DNA from: Halalkalicoccus paucihalophilus
GTDB lineage: Archaea; Halobacteriota; Halobacteria; Halobacteriales; Halalkalicoccaceae
Assembly (NCBI RefSeq): GCF_001593955.1
Contig: NZ_LTAZ01000004.1
Coordinates: 434,001-498,000 of the forward strand
Direction: 5' to 3'
DNA length: 64,000 nucleotides
The position numbers were made by a program, and so were the translations under genes. Position 1 is the stretch's first letter; the number at the start of each line of letters is the position of its first letter. Shown here in pieces: positions 50,021-57,351 of this stretch. Under the pieces are notes generated by a model. That model had not been told where the DNA came from. It saw only the letters and a list, made by a program, of their open reading frames with translations, and did no database searches.

Positions 50021-50911
50021 AGTGGTTACTTCACACCCCTCCTCGGTAACGATTACGGTATGCTCTTTCTGGCTGACCAGTGTGCCGTCGTCCTCGTTCA
50101 GGACCGGATAGCCGTGGACGAATCCTTGGGATTTCAGGCGCCGAAGCGCCATTTCGGGCCGTGAGGTGTCGAGCCATCGGGTCGCGAACGGGAGGGTACG
50201 GAACTCCTCGGTGATCTGCGCTAAGGCCTCGCGCGCTCCCCGATCGCGCACCGATCCCTCGCGTTCGAGCGCAAAGATCTCCTCGTCGCTCCCCTCCGTC
50301 ACCTTGCCGCTGCCGTCGGTCGCGAAGGGCTCGATCGCGACCACGTCGCCCGCTTCGAGCGTCGTGCTCTGGGAGACCGCGCGATTGGGAACGCTCGGCT
50401 CGGTGTGCTGGTCCCAGTGGCCGAGTCCGTGACCCGAGAGGTTGACGACGGGGTTGAAACCGTAGCCCTCGATCGTCTCCTCGATTGCCGCGCCGAGTTC
50501 GCCGGTCTCGACGCCCGGTTCCACGAGGTCGATGGCGGCTTCGAGCGCCTCGGCGGGCGCTTTCGCGAGGTCGTCGTGGCCCGAGAGGTCCACGGTGATC
50601 GCGGTGTCGGCGAGCCAGCCGTCGACGTGGACGCCGATGTCGAGGTTGATCATCTCCTCGCCGAAGGTGCTCTCGTCGTCGGCGCTCGGGGTCGCGTGGG
50701 CGGCCTCCTCGTCGATGGAGACGTTGACGGGGAAAGCGGGTTCGCCGCCGAGTTCGCGGATGCGATCCTCTGCGAACTCGGCGACTGCGAGGTGGCCCGC
50801 GCCGACTTCCACCCGGTCTGCGGCCTCCTCGCGGACCTGTGCGAGGATCTCGCCGGCCTCGCGGTGTTTCTCGTGTGCCTCGCTCTCCAGTTCGATGCGG
50901 CTGTTGGGCAT
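50015..50911 (-). CDS. map: Type II methionine aminopeptidase
   Basis: A 298-residue archaeal-type MetAP removing the initiator Met. Metal ligands are visible in INLDIGVHVDGWLADTAITVDLSG (two Asp), NLSGHGLGHWDQHTEPSVPN (His), VAIEPFATDG (Glu) and the terminal HTVIVTEEG (Glu). The last ~16 codons use A/T-rich third bases (cat acc gta atc gtt, gaa gta acc act) unlike the rest of the gene, and a second GC3-rich copy of this end lies 101 bp downstream. The 3' end, which includes a metal-ligand codon, was therefore probably replaced. The stop lies in a small hairpin. Confidence 0.94.
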   Translation of the reverse strand: MPNSRIELESEAHEKHREAGEILAQVREEAADRVEVGAGHLAVAEFAEDRIRELGGEPAFPVNVSIDEEAAHATPSADDESTFGEEMINLDIGVHVDGWLADTAITVDLSGHDDLAKAPAEALEAAIDLVEPGVETGELGAAIEETIEGYGFNPVVNLSGHGLGHWDQHTEPSVPNRAVSQSTTLEAGDVVAIEPFATDGSGKVTEGSDEEIFALEREGSVRDRGAREALAQITEEFRTLPFATRWLDTSRPEMALRRLKSQGFVHGYPVLNEDDGTLVSQKEHTVIVTEEGCEVTTR

Positions 50912-51035
50912 GGACGCGCTTCGGACGAGCGATCCAAAGCCCTTGCGTTGCGCCTTCCGACGGTATCACGAGGTACCCACTCCGCGAGTCGGATGACAGC
51001 CGATAGTACTTATCACCCGAGTGCATTTCTCCGGT

Positions 51036-51674
51036 ATGAACCGTCGAACTACCGGCCTTCTGACCGCAGGCGTCGCCGTCATCGCGGCGATCTCGGCGAG
51101 ACGCGTCTACGAGGGACGATCGGCCGAGCGCGTTCCCTACGAGGTGGTCGACCGTCTCGACGGCGTCGAACTCCGCCGGTATCCCCAAACCCTGCTGGTC
51201 GAGACGACCGCAGCCGACGGGCGAACCGCGTTCGACCGCCTCTTTCGGTATCTCGGCGGCGCAAACGACGCGAGCGAGGACGTGGAAATGACCGCTCCGG
51301 TCCGTACCGACAAGGGCGGGGAGGGCATCGAGCTCCCGATGACCGCGCCGGTCAGAACCGGCGACGGAACCGAGAGAGCCGAGGTGACGATGGCGTTCTA
51401 CCTCCCCGCGGCGTACGATCCCGCGAGCGCCCCGATTCCGACGGACCCGTCGGTTCGGCTCGTCGTCGAACCGACACGAACCCTTGCGGTCGCGTCGTTC
51501 TCGTGGTACGCGACGGCAGCGCGTACAGAACGGGTCACTACACGACTCGAGGAGACCCTCGCCGGGCACAGAATCTCTCCGGCGGGGGAGCCGTTCCTCC
51601 TGCGCTACGATCCGCCGTTGACCCCGCCGTTCTTCCGGACGAACGAGGTCGCCGTCGATATCGAGGAGCCCTGA
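51036..51674 (+). CDS. SOUL heme-binding family protein
   Basis: A 212-residue protein. An N-terminal hydrophobic segment (about 6-20, TTGLLTAGVAVIAAIS) could be a signal anchor, followed by a SOUL/HEBP domain: YEVVDRLDGVELRRYPQTLLVET, FDRLFRYLGGANDA, two MTAPVRT repeats and a C-terminal FLLRYDPPLTPPFFRTNEVAVDI in family order. SOUL proteins bind heme or tetrapyrroles; the role in archaea is unknown. The ATG at 51036 is chosen over a GTG at 51021. Divergent from map with 124 bp between. Confidence 0.88.
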   Translation: MNRRTTGLLTAGVAVIAAISARRVYEGRSAERVPYEVVDRLDGVELRRYPQTLLVETTAADGRTAFDRLFRYLGGANDASEDVEMTAPVRTDKGGEGIELPMTAPVRTGDGTERAEVTMAFYLPAAYDPASAPIPTDPSVRLVVEPTRTLAVASFSWYATAARTERVTTRLEETLAGHRISPAGEPFLLRYDPPLTPPFFRTNEVAVDIEEP

Positions 51675-51722
51675 GTCGCGCTCGAGGGAAGGCTTATGGC
51701 TCAGGAGGGGTTTCCCGCGAGT

Positions 51723-51848
51723 ATGCTAGAGGAGACGCTCGGATTCGAACCGGGAACGCTCTCGCCTGTCGTCCCCGTGGTGACGACCCTGCTGATCGCC
51801 CTGTTCGTGATCGGTCTCCTCTATCGGCTCGTCGGTCTCGTGTTCTGA
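51723..51848 (+). CDS. 41-residue single-helix membrane protein, hypothetical
   Basis: A short ORF with G/C-ending codons: a polar start (MLEETLGFEPG), then one hydrophobic helix (about residues 14-40, VVPVVTTLLIALFVIGLLYRLVG). It starts 48 bp after the SOUL gene on the same strand and ends TGA at 51846. An in-frame ATG at 51696 would add nine residues. Likely a real small membrane protein, but supported only by codon use and composition. Confidence 0.5.
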   Translation: MLEETLGFEPGTLSPVVPVVTTLLIALFVIGLLYRLVGLVF

Positions 51849-51875
51849 TCGCTCCGATCAGTTACTCGGTGACGC

Positions 51876-51956
51876 TCACCGGAGTTTTCGCAGGAGTTTC
51901 TTGAGTGCTTTCAGTGTGAGGATTCGTTTGAGCATGCCTTTGAGTCCAGCGTTCAT
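51876..51956 (-). CDS. 26-residue cationic amphipathic peptide ORF, candidate
   Basis: ATG at 51956, TGA at 51876-51878. The product has six Lys, three Arg, no acidic residue and eight Leu, with basic and leucine residues spaced every three to four positions (GLKGMLKRILTLKALKKLL in its middle), so it would form a cationic amphipathic helix. That is strongly at odds with the acidic proteome around it. No upstream in-frame start exists; a stop lies nine codons before the ATG. A TATA-like tagtata (minus strand, about 52013-52019) lies some 60 nt upstream. Expression is unproven and it may be chance. Confidence 0.35.
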   Translation of the reverse strand: MNAGLKGMLKRILTLKALKKLLRKLR

Positions 51957-52109
51957 GCTCCATCGGAATCCATCCGGCCACTAAGACCTTCGGCCGTCAC
52001 CGGCCGGGGTCCTATACTATCGACTGGTGGATGGGTCTCGATCGTGTCCCTTCGTCCCGATCGGAGAGCTCTTCGATGCCGGGTCTGCGACTCGTGAAAA
52101 CGCTCGCCG

Positions 52110-52130
52110 CAGGATCGCTACGCGATCCTG
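52110..52130. repeat. Perfect 9-bp inverted repeat with tac spacer
   Basis: Arms caggatcgc and gcgatcctg flank tac. The design (9-bp arms, 3-nt spacer) is the same as at 31805-31825. Could be a transcription terminator-like hairpin or part of a palindromic element. Confidence 0.7.
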
Positions 52131-52181
52131 TTGATCAGCCCGAACGCTACGCATTCTGGTGACACCGTCAGAAATGCTCAG

Positions 52182-52203
52182 TGGGTTGGGGCGGATTTGA
52201 ACC
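52182..52203 (-). repeat. Duplicated 3' end of tRNA-Val (attachment-site-like)
   Basis: These 22 bases are identical to 52311-52332, the 3' end of the tRNA-Val gene: discriminator base, acceptor 3' strand and the 3' strand and loop part of the T arm. The word cagaaa also precedes both copies. The rest of the tRNA is absent. Identity ending inside the T loop is what integrases of the tyrosine family leave when they use a tRNA 3' end as attB. Confidence 0.75.
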
Positions 52204-52310
52204 TCGGTCGTTCCACTCGCTGACGCTCGTTTCACTCCCTGCTTCAAATCTTCGTACCATTTCGACAGTACAGACCCCTGGCCTCGCTCGTCGTATTGTA
52301 CTGCCAGAAA

Positions 52311-52385
52311 TGGGTTGGGGCGGATTTGAACCGCCGACTTCCTCCGTGTGAAGGAGGTATCATAGCCGGACTAGATCACCAACCC
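52311..52385 (-). tRNA. tRNA-Val (CAC)
   Basis: Minus-strand gene of 75 nt folding as a cloverleaf. Acceptor GGGTTGG pairs with CCAACCC and is followed by discriminator A. The anticodon stem CCTCC/GGAGG encloses the loop TTCACAC, giving anticodon CAC (valine GTG codons). The T arm GGCGG/CCGCC has loop TTCAAAT. No intron; the 3' CCA is not encoded. Confidence 0.95.
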
Positions 52386-52525
52386 GCAGCGGGTAGTTCC
52401 CTCGCGCCGGACTTAAGGATTCTGTCTCCCGGCGAGAGAAACTCACTTCCTGTGACACAACTGGTTTAGCCCCCGCTCCGGTATCACGTGCCAATGAGGA
52501 CGTGCCTTTGGGCAGTGATCGACGG

Positions 52526-54229
52526 ATGAACGACCTCCAGCCGGTCGCACTCGGCGACCAGCCCGCCGATCTCGTCGTCGAGGGCGGACACGTGTTGCTT
52601 CCCGAACTCGGCGAGTTCCAGTCGCGGGCCGTCGCGGTCGTGGACAACCGCGTCGCGGCGCTCCCCGAGGACGCCGAGTCGGTGATCGGCCCCGATACGG
52701 AGGTGATCCACGCCGACGGCGGGGCCGTCGTACCGGGGTTCGTCGACGCACACACCCATCTGGACCTGTTTCAGTGTTACGAACTCGCGTACCACTACTC
52801 GCTTGAGGGCGGGACGACAACGGTGATATCGGAGTGTTCGGCCTTCGGCGCGTTCGGCCCGCGCGGGATCAGGGAGTTCCTCGCGGCGACGGCCTACCTC
52901 CCCGTGACGGTCCGGGCGGCGCTCCCGCCGACCCCGCTGTTCGACACCTTCGAACCGCCCGGAGCGACGGGCGAGGACGCGAGCGAACTGATCGACCTGC
53001 TGGAGGACGACCGGGTCGTCGGCGTCGGCGAGACCGACTGGATCCACGCCGTCGGCCGCGATACGCCCGCCGAAGCGCTCTACGAGCGTGCCCACGAACT
53101 CGGCAAGCCGGTGACGGGCCACGCCGCCGGCTGTCGGGGCGAGAAGCTCGCGGCGTTTTCCTCGATCATCGACGACGACCACGAGGCGATCACCCGCGAG
53201 GGGGTCATCGAGCGCGCCGAGAACGGGATCCACGTCGTCGGGCGCTGCGGGTCGGTCCGCGACGACATCGAGGCGCTCGCCGCGGCTACCGACCGGGTCG
53301 ACTCCGCCGAGTGCTCGCTGTCGAGCGACGGGGTCTGGCCGCGGGACCTGTCCGACGGCCACATGGATCGCGTGATCCGCCGCGCCATCGAGGCCGGCAT
53401 CGCCCCCACGGACGCGATCCGGATGGCGACGCTCTCGGCGGCCCGTCACTTCGGGCTCGACGACCGGGGCTCGCTCGCGCCGGGCAACGTCGCCGACGTG
53501 GTCGTGCTCTCGGATCTGGAGGAGGTTCGAGTGGAGACCGTCGTCAGCGGCGGAGAGGTCGTCGTCAGAAACGGTTCGGCGACGGTCGGTCCACGAAACC
53601 GCGAGTATCCCGAGGCGTTCTACGACGACGTTTCGATCCCCACCGATCCGGGGACGTTCTCGGTTCCCGCCGACGGAGAGTCCGTCCGTGCGATCTCCCT
53701 CGAAGGCGGGCTGTTGACGGGTGAGACGCGCGTCTCGCCGCCGGTCGAGGACGGCGAGTTCCGGCCCAATCCCGACGGGGACGTTCTCAAGGTCACGCTT
53801 CTGGACCGGCGGCGAGGGCACGACGACGGTTTCACAGGGTTTCTCACGGGGTTCGGCCTCGAATCGGGGGCGGCGGCTACCTCGCTCACGTGGGAACGCC
53901 CCGGCGTGGTCGTCGTCGGAACCGACGAGATCGAGATGGCGCGTGCCGCAGCGCGCGTCGAGGAGATGGGCGGCGGGTGGACCGTCGCCGACGACGGGAT
54001 CGTCGCTGAACTCCCCCTCCGGGTCGGCGCGACCTGTTCCGATCTCGACGTCGAGGAGACGGCGACCCTGTTGGGAACCATCGAGAGCGCACTCCGGGCG
54101 CGTGGAGTCGGAATCGACCGACCGCTGCTCGCGGTCCAGACGCTCTCGTTTCCGGGCGTGCCGTCGCTGAAGCTGTCGTTTTCGGGGTACGCCGACATCA
54201 GAGCGCACGAACTCGTCGGGCTTCAGTAA
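52526..54229 (+). CDS. adeC: Adenine deaminase
   Basis: A 567-residue amidohydrolase-superfamily adenine deaminase, converting adenine to hypoxanthine. It has DAHTHLD (metal His pair) after VVPGFV, GVGETDWIHAV, TGHAAGCRG and SSDGVWPRDL, plus a C-terminal beta domain ending LSFSGYADIRAHELVGLQ in family order. The length fits AdeC. The ATG at 52526 is chosen over 52502, which would overlap the promoter region. It converges on pduO with a 7-bp overlap. With udp and deoC it fits purine salvage. Confidence 0.9.
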   Translation: MNDLQPVALGDQPADLVVEGGHVLLPELGEFQSRAVAVVDNRVAALPEDAESVIGPDTEVIHADGGAVVPGFVDAHTHLDLFQCYELAYHYSLEGGTTTVISECSAFGAFGPRGIREFLAATAYLPVTVRAALPPTPLFDTFEPPGATGEDASELIDLLEDDRVVGVGETDWIHAVGRDTPAEALYERAHELGKPVTGHAAGCRGEKLAAFSSIIDDDHEAITREGVIERAENGIHVVGRCGSVRDDIEALAAATDRVDSAECSLSSDGVWPRDLSDGHMDRVIRRAIEAGIAPTDAIRMATLSAARHFGLDDRGSLAPGNVADVVVLSDLEEVRVETVVSGGEVVVRNGSATVGPRNREYPEAFYDDVSIPTDPGTFSVPADGESVRAISLEGGLLTGETRVSPPVEDGEFRPNPDGDVLKVTLLDRRRGHDDGFTGFLTGFGLESGAAATSLTWERPGVVVVGTDEIEMARAAARVEEMGGGWTVADDGIVAELPLRVGATCSDLDVEETATLLGTIESALRARGVGIDRPLLAVQTLSFPGVPSLKLSFSGYADIRAHELVGLQ

Positions 54230-54756
54230 CTCGGGTTCTCCTCGCGGCTCCCCTCGCGTTTGTTCACCGCCCGTGCGATGACGAACAGCGCGTCCGAGAG
54301 CCGATTAAGGTAGGTGACGGCCGCTTCGTTTACCGGTTCCGCGCCCGCAAGTGCGACCGCGCGGCGCTCCGCCCGACGGGTCACGGCACGGGCGTGGTGG
54401 AGTTTCGCCCCCGCCTCGCTCCCGCCGGGGAGGATGAACTTCTGGAGGGGATCGAGTTCGTCGTCGTAGCCGTCTATCCATCCCTCCAACTGCTCGACGT
54501 GGTCCTCGCGCACGCGGTGGTCGTCCTCGTCGGGCTCCGGGTTCGCGAAGTCGGCCTGTACGATGTGGAGGTGGTTCTGGATCCCCGCCAACTGCTCGTC
54601 GATGTCGTCGTAGCCCGTCGGTCTCACCGTCCCGAGCAGGGCGTTCGCCTCGTCGACCGTTCCGTAGGCCTCGATCCGCGGGTCCGTCTTCGCGACCCGA
54701 TCCATGTTCTGCAGGTCGGTCATTCCTTCGTCGCCGCGACCCGTGTAGATCTTCAT
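54223..54756 (-). CDS. pduO: Cob(I)alamin adenosyltransferase, PduO type
   Basis: A 177-residue PduO-type ATP:corrinoid adenosyltransferase making adenosylcobalamin. The start MKIYTGRGDEGMTDL (ATP site), then EAYGTVDEANALLG, FILPGGSEAGAKLHHARAVTRRAERR and YLNRLSDALFVIARAVN are all present and in family order. Length is typical. Its stop overlaps that of adeC by 7 bp. No other cobalamin genes are nearby. Confidence 0.94.
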   Translation of the reverse strand: MKIYTGRGDEGMTDLQNMDRVAKTDPRIEAYGTVDEANALLGTVRPTGYDDIDEQLAGIQNHLHIVQADFANPEPDEDDHRVREDHVEQLEGWIDGYDDELDPLQKFILPGGSEAGAKLHHARAVTRRAERRAVALAGAEPVNEAAVTYLNRLSDALFVIARAVNKREGSREENPSY

Positions 54757-54889
54757 ACCCCATCGACGGCGGACGGCTACTTAGCTCCCGGCGTCTCCCG
54801 GCAGTCGGTGCCGGAGCGACAACCCCTAAGCGCGCGAGCGGGCTACGGCCCGTCATGCGTCTCGCCCGTTCATCGCGCACGCGGAGGCC

Positions 54890-56113
54890 GTGTACGGCGT
54901 GAACCGTGCGCGCGCGGTCGTCCTCGCGGTCATTTTCAGCACCTTCTTCGTCGGCTTCGGCGGCGGCGTCGTCTTCCCGATCCTCCCCAATCTGGGCACC
55001 GTACTGGGAATCTCGCCGTTTCTCGTGGGCGTCATCCTGAGCGCGAACCGCTTTACCCGCACGATAGCGAACACCCCCGCGGGCGCGCTCGTCGACCGGA
55101 TCGGCACCCGCAGGCCCTTCATCGCGGGGCTGTTCGTCGAGGCGGTCGCCACGCTGGGGTATATCGTCGCGATGGTCTCCCCGTACCCCGAGGCGTGGTT
55201 CCTGCTCGCGCGCGTGATCTGGGGGATCGGCAGCGCGCTCGTCTTCGCGACGGCCTACACCATCGCCGCCGACGTCAGCACCGGCGCCTCGCGGGGGACC
55301 AACATGGGCGTCGTCCGGGGCGGGATGACGCTCGGCTTCCCCGCCGGCCTCGTGCTGGGCGGGGTCGTGAGCGAACTGTTCTCGATCCCGACGGCCTTCG
55401 CGCTCGCGGCGGCGTTCGCCCTCGTCGCGGGCGTACTCGCGTACGCGACCGTCCCCGAAACCCACGTCAGCGAGGCGAAGACGGCGATCAAGCCCTGGGA
55501 GATCGAGACGACCGTTCCCGCGCTCACAGTGGGCCTCGTCAACTTCGGGCTCTACTTCGCGTACCTCGGCGCGCTCTTCTCGACGCTCGTGCTCTTTCTG
55601 GCCGCCAACGACTTCTCCGTATTGGGCTACGGCCCGCAGGCCACCTCGGGCGTGCTCATGGCGATCACCGTCCTCTCGGCGTCGGTGTTGATGCTCGGCG
55701 GCGGGGTCGTAAGCGACCGTCTGGGCATGCGCGTGCCCGTCCTGTGTGCCTTCCTCGCGGTCTCCTTCGTCGGATTCCTCCTGCTCACCGTCGCGGAGTC
55801 GGTCGGCGGACTGGTCCTCGCCTGTGTCTTCATCGGCGCGGGACAGGGCGGCACCAGCGGCCCGCTGATCGCCCTCCTCGCTGATTTGACGCCCGACGAG
55901 CGGACGGGCCGAGCGATGGGCACGAACAACGTCCTCGGGGACGTCGGCGGCGGTCTCGGGCCGATGGTCTCGCTGCCGCTGGTCGAATCGATCGGCTTCT
56001 CGCCGGTCTACGCCGCGTGTGCGGTCGTGCCGCTGCTCGCGGGCTGTGTACTCGTCTACGGCGTCTATCACCAGACCGGCAGCGTCAGTCCCCGGACCTC
56101 GATCGGAGACTGA
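54890..56113 (+). CDS. MFS transporter
   Basis: A 407-residue major facilitator with about 12 hydrophobic segments, the loop 2-3 motif NTPAGALVDRIGTRRPFIAGLF (GxxxDRxGRR type) and its repeat in the second half (GGGVVSDRLGMRVPVL). Alternative substrate exporter or importer; no specificity mark is visible. The GTG at 54890 is used because no in-frame ATG precedes TM1. An out-of-frame ATG at 54855 reads a short basic peptide only. Confidence 0.85.
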   Translation: MYGVNRARAVVLAVIFSTFFVGFGGGVVFPILPNLGTVLGISPFLVGVILSANRFTRTIANTPAGALVDRIGTRRPFIAGLFVEAVATLGYIVAMVSPYPEAWFLLARVIWGIGSALVFATAYTIAADVSTGASRGTNMGVVRGGMTLGFPAGLVLGGVVSELFSIPTAFALAAAFALVAGVLAYATVPETHVSEAKTAIKPWEIETTVPALTVGLVNFGLYFAYLGALFSTLVLFLAANDFSVLGYGPQATSGVLMAITVLSASVLMLGGGVVSDRLGMRVPVLCAFLAVSFVGFLLLTVAESVGGLVLACVFIGAGQGGTSGPLIALLADLTPDERTGRAMGTNNVLGDVGGGLGPMVSLPLVESIGFSPVYAACAVVPLLAGCVLVYGVYHQTGSVSPRTSIGD

Positions 56114-56239
56114 TCCATCCGGCTACGACCGACTTACCGACATCCCGATGACCGGCCGTCAGGACCGCTACCACACGGCGCGTGTCACGCGACGACATCT
56201 CAGATTACCTTTATAATCCGCCGTCGGGAACGATTATCC

Positions 56240-56524
56240 ATGACGAAACGGCCGGTGGTCATCGAGATCGAAAAGCAGGGGAAAACGTATCGGGTCGAAC
56301 TCCGAGAACGGGATTCCGGGCGTGCGCTCGACAGCCGCACTCTGGACGGATCCGACGGCTCGGAGGCACCGTACAAACACGTCTGCAAGGTCCGACTCCC
56401 GGCCGAAAGCGAGCCGAAGATCGACCTCGAATCCGACGACGGCGAGGACCGTATCGTCCTGCGGGCGGCCGACCGGACGTGTTATCGGCACTCGCTTCCG
56501 ACGCCCGTCTCGGTCGCGAACTGA
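56240..56524 (+). CDS. Conserved-looking small haloarchaeal protein, unknown
   Basis: A 94-residue soluble protein with strand-rich pattern: VVIEIEKQGKTYRVELRERDSG, YKHVCKVRLPAESEPKIDLES, DRIVLRAADRTCYRHSLP. There is a TATA element (acctttataatc, 56207-56218) about 28 nt before the ATG, which supports the start and expression. No known domain recognised. Confidence 0.7.
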   Translation: MTKRPVVIEIEKQGKTYRVELRERDSGRALDSRTLDGSDGSEAPYKHVCKVRLPAESEPKIDLESDDGEDRIVLRAADRTCYRHSLPTPVSVAN

Positions 56525-56577
56525 CGAGCAGGGTGTCGAATCACCACGGTTAAGCACGGTCACGTACGAAAGCCGGT

Positions 56578-56739
56578 ATGCAGGAACTCGACCACGACTG
56601 CCCGGAGTGTGAGACCGAGCGGACGTTCTACCGGGCGGCGAGCACGACGCTCCATCTGGGCGAGAAGGTGAAATGGCACTGTCCCGAGTGTGACTACGGG
56701 TTCGTCCGGATCAACGGTATCGACTCCAGTCAGGCCTGA
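56578..56739 (+). CDS. 53-residue zinc-ribbon protein (DUF7838-like)
   Basis: A very short ORF with clear coding character: two CPEC motifs (DCPECETERTFYRA and WHCPECDYGFVRI) placed about 30 residues apart make a zinc beta-ribbon. Start ATG 56578, stop TGA 56737. It follows the previous small gene by 53 bp on the same strand. I recall the family as one of the haloarchaeal zinc beta-ribbon DUFs; function unknown. Confidence 0.8.
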   Translation: MQELDHDCPECETERTFYRAASTTLHLGEKVKWHCPECDYGFVRINGIDSSQA

Positions 56740-56871
56740 GCGTCGGTGGTTCGCGGAGATCCCTTCGATTCTCCCGGAGGGTGTACTACCGATATCGGCA
56801 CCGCGGGGGATCTATAGCGATATATAGTTTTCATAGCAACGGTGAAGCCGATCGATAGCGTCGCACACTCC

Positions 56872-57309
56872 ATGAGCCAAAGTTCTCCGGTGCAGTTCGG
56901 CTTCGTCTGTGTCCAGAACGCCGGCCGTAGCCAGATGTCCGCCGCGTTCGCCGAACGCGAGCGCGACCGGCGCGGGCTGGGCGAGGACGTCAGTATTATC
57001 ACCGGCGGCACGTACCCGGCCGAGGCGATCCACGAGGAGGTGATCGAGACGATGCGTGAACTCGATGTCGACCTCTCCGGTCGCGTGCCTCGAGAGGTCT
57101 CGACCGAGGAACTCGAGTCCTGTGACGTCGTCGCGACGATGGGCTGTTCGACGCTCGATCTCGACGCCGAGACCGACGTGTGCGACTGGGACCTCCCTGA
57201 CCCGGACGGGAAGGACCCCGAGGAGGTGCGGGCCATCCGCGACGAGATCGCGAGCCGGGTGGAGGCGCTGTTCGACGAGTACTTCGCCGAGGTCGAAGCC
57301 AAGCAATAG
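56872..57309 (+). CDS. Low-molecular-weight phosphatase/arsenate reductase-like protein
   Basis: A 145-residue LMW-PTP-fold protein with the P-loop FVCVQNAGRSQMSAAF (CX5R(S)) near residue 13 and the acid-loop WDLPDPDGKD near residue 105. This type reduces arsenate in ArsC proteins or dephosphorylates tyrosine. It lies next to arsM and arsR, which favours arsenate reduction, but the extra Cys needed by thioredoxin-coupled ArsC cannot be assigned surely. A TATA-like gatatatag (56819-56827) lies about 50 nt upstream of the chosen ATG; one at 56842 is possible. Confidence 0.8.
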   Translation: MSQSSPVQFGFVCVQNAGRSQMSAAFAERERDRRGLGEDVSIITGGTYPAEAIHEEVIETMRELDVDLSGRVPREVSTEELESCDVVATMGCSTLDLDAETDVCDWDLPDPDGKDPEEVRAIRDEIASRVEALFDEYFAEVEAKQ

Positions 57310-57351
57310 CCGGGCCGGCGACCCGACGGCACGCTCGGTTGCGAGCCGCGG

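Larger units (their letters stand above)
51957..52310. other. Gene-free spacer with palindromes, before tRNA-Val
   Basis: No convincing protein gene. Contents: a GC-rich dyad near 51990-52010 (ggccg and cggcc units), a perfect inverted repeat at 52110-52130 (arms caggatcgc and gcgatcctg around tac), a near-perfect one at 52143-52157 (gaacgc, tac, gcattc), the tRNA 3' fragment at 52182-52203, and a ctcgctgacgctcg-type repeat at 52215-52228. It looks like a site of past insertion and decay. Confidence 0.6.

Noticed and set aside
51873..51950. Plus-strand frame with a zinc-finger-like CFQC then His/His spacing, opposite the cationic ORF
   Set aside because: No start codon before the motif and a stop directly upstream; it is the complement of Leu/Lys codons.
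52017..52247. 76-codon minus-strand ORF across the tRNA fragment
   Set aside because: It crosses the palindrome and tRNA remnant and has no coding character.
52484..54208. 574-codon open frame opposite adeC
   Set aside because: Antisense shadow of a conserved enzyme gene.
54855..54902. ATG before the MFS gene read as a leader peptide
   Set aside because: It is out of frame, very short and basic; nothing supports translation.
54305..56071. 588-codon open frame opposite the MFS gene
   Set aside because: Low-complexity Arg/Asp/Glu translation, a shadow of the membrane-protein gene.
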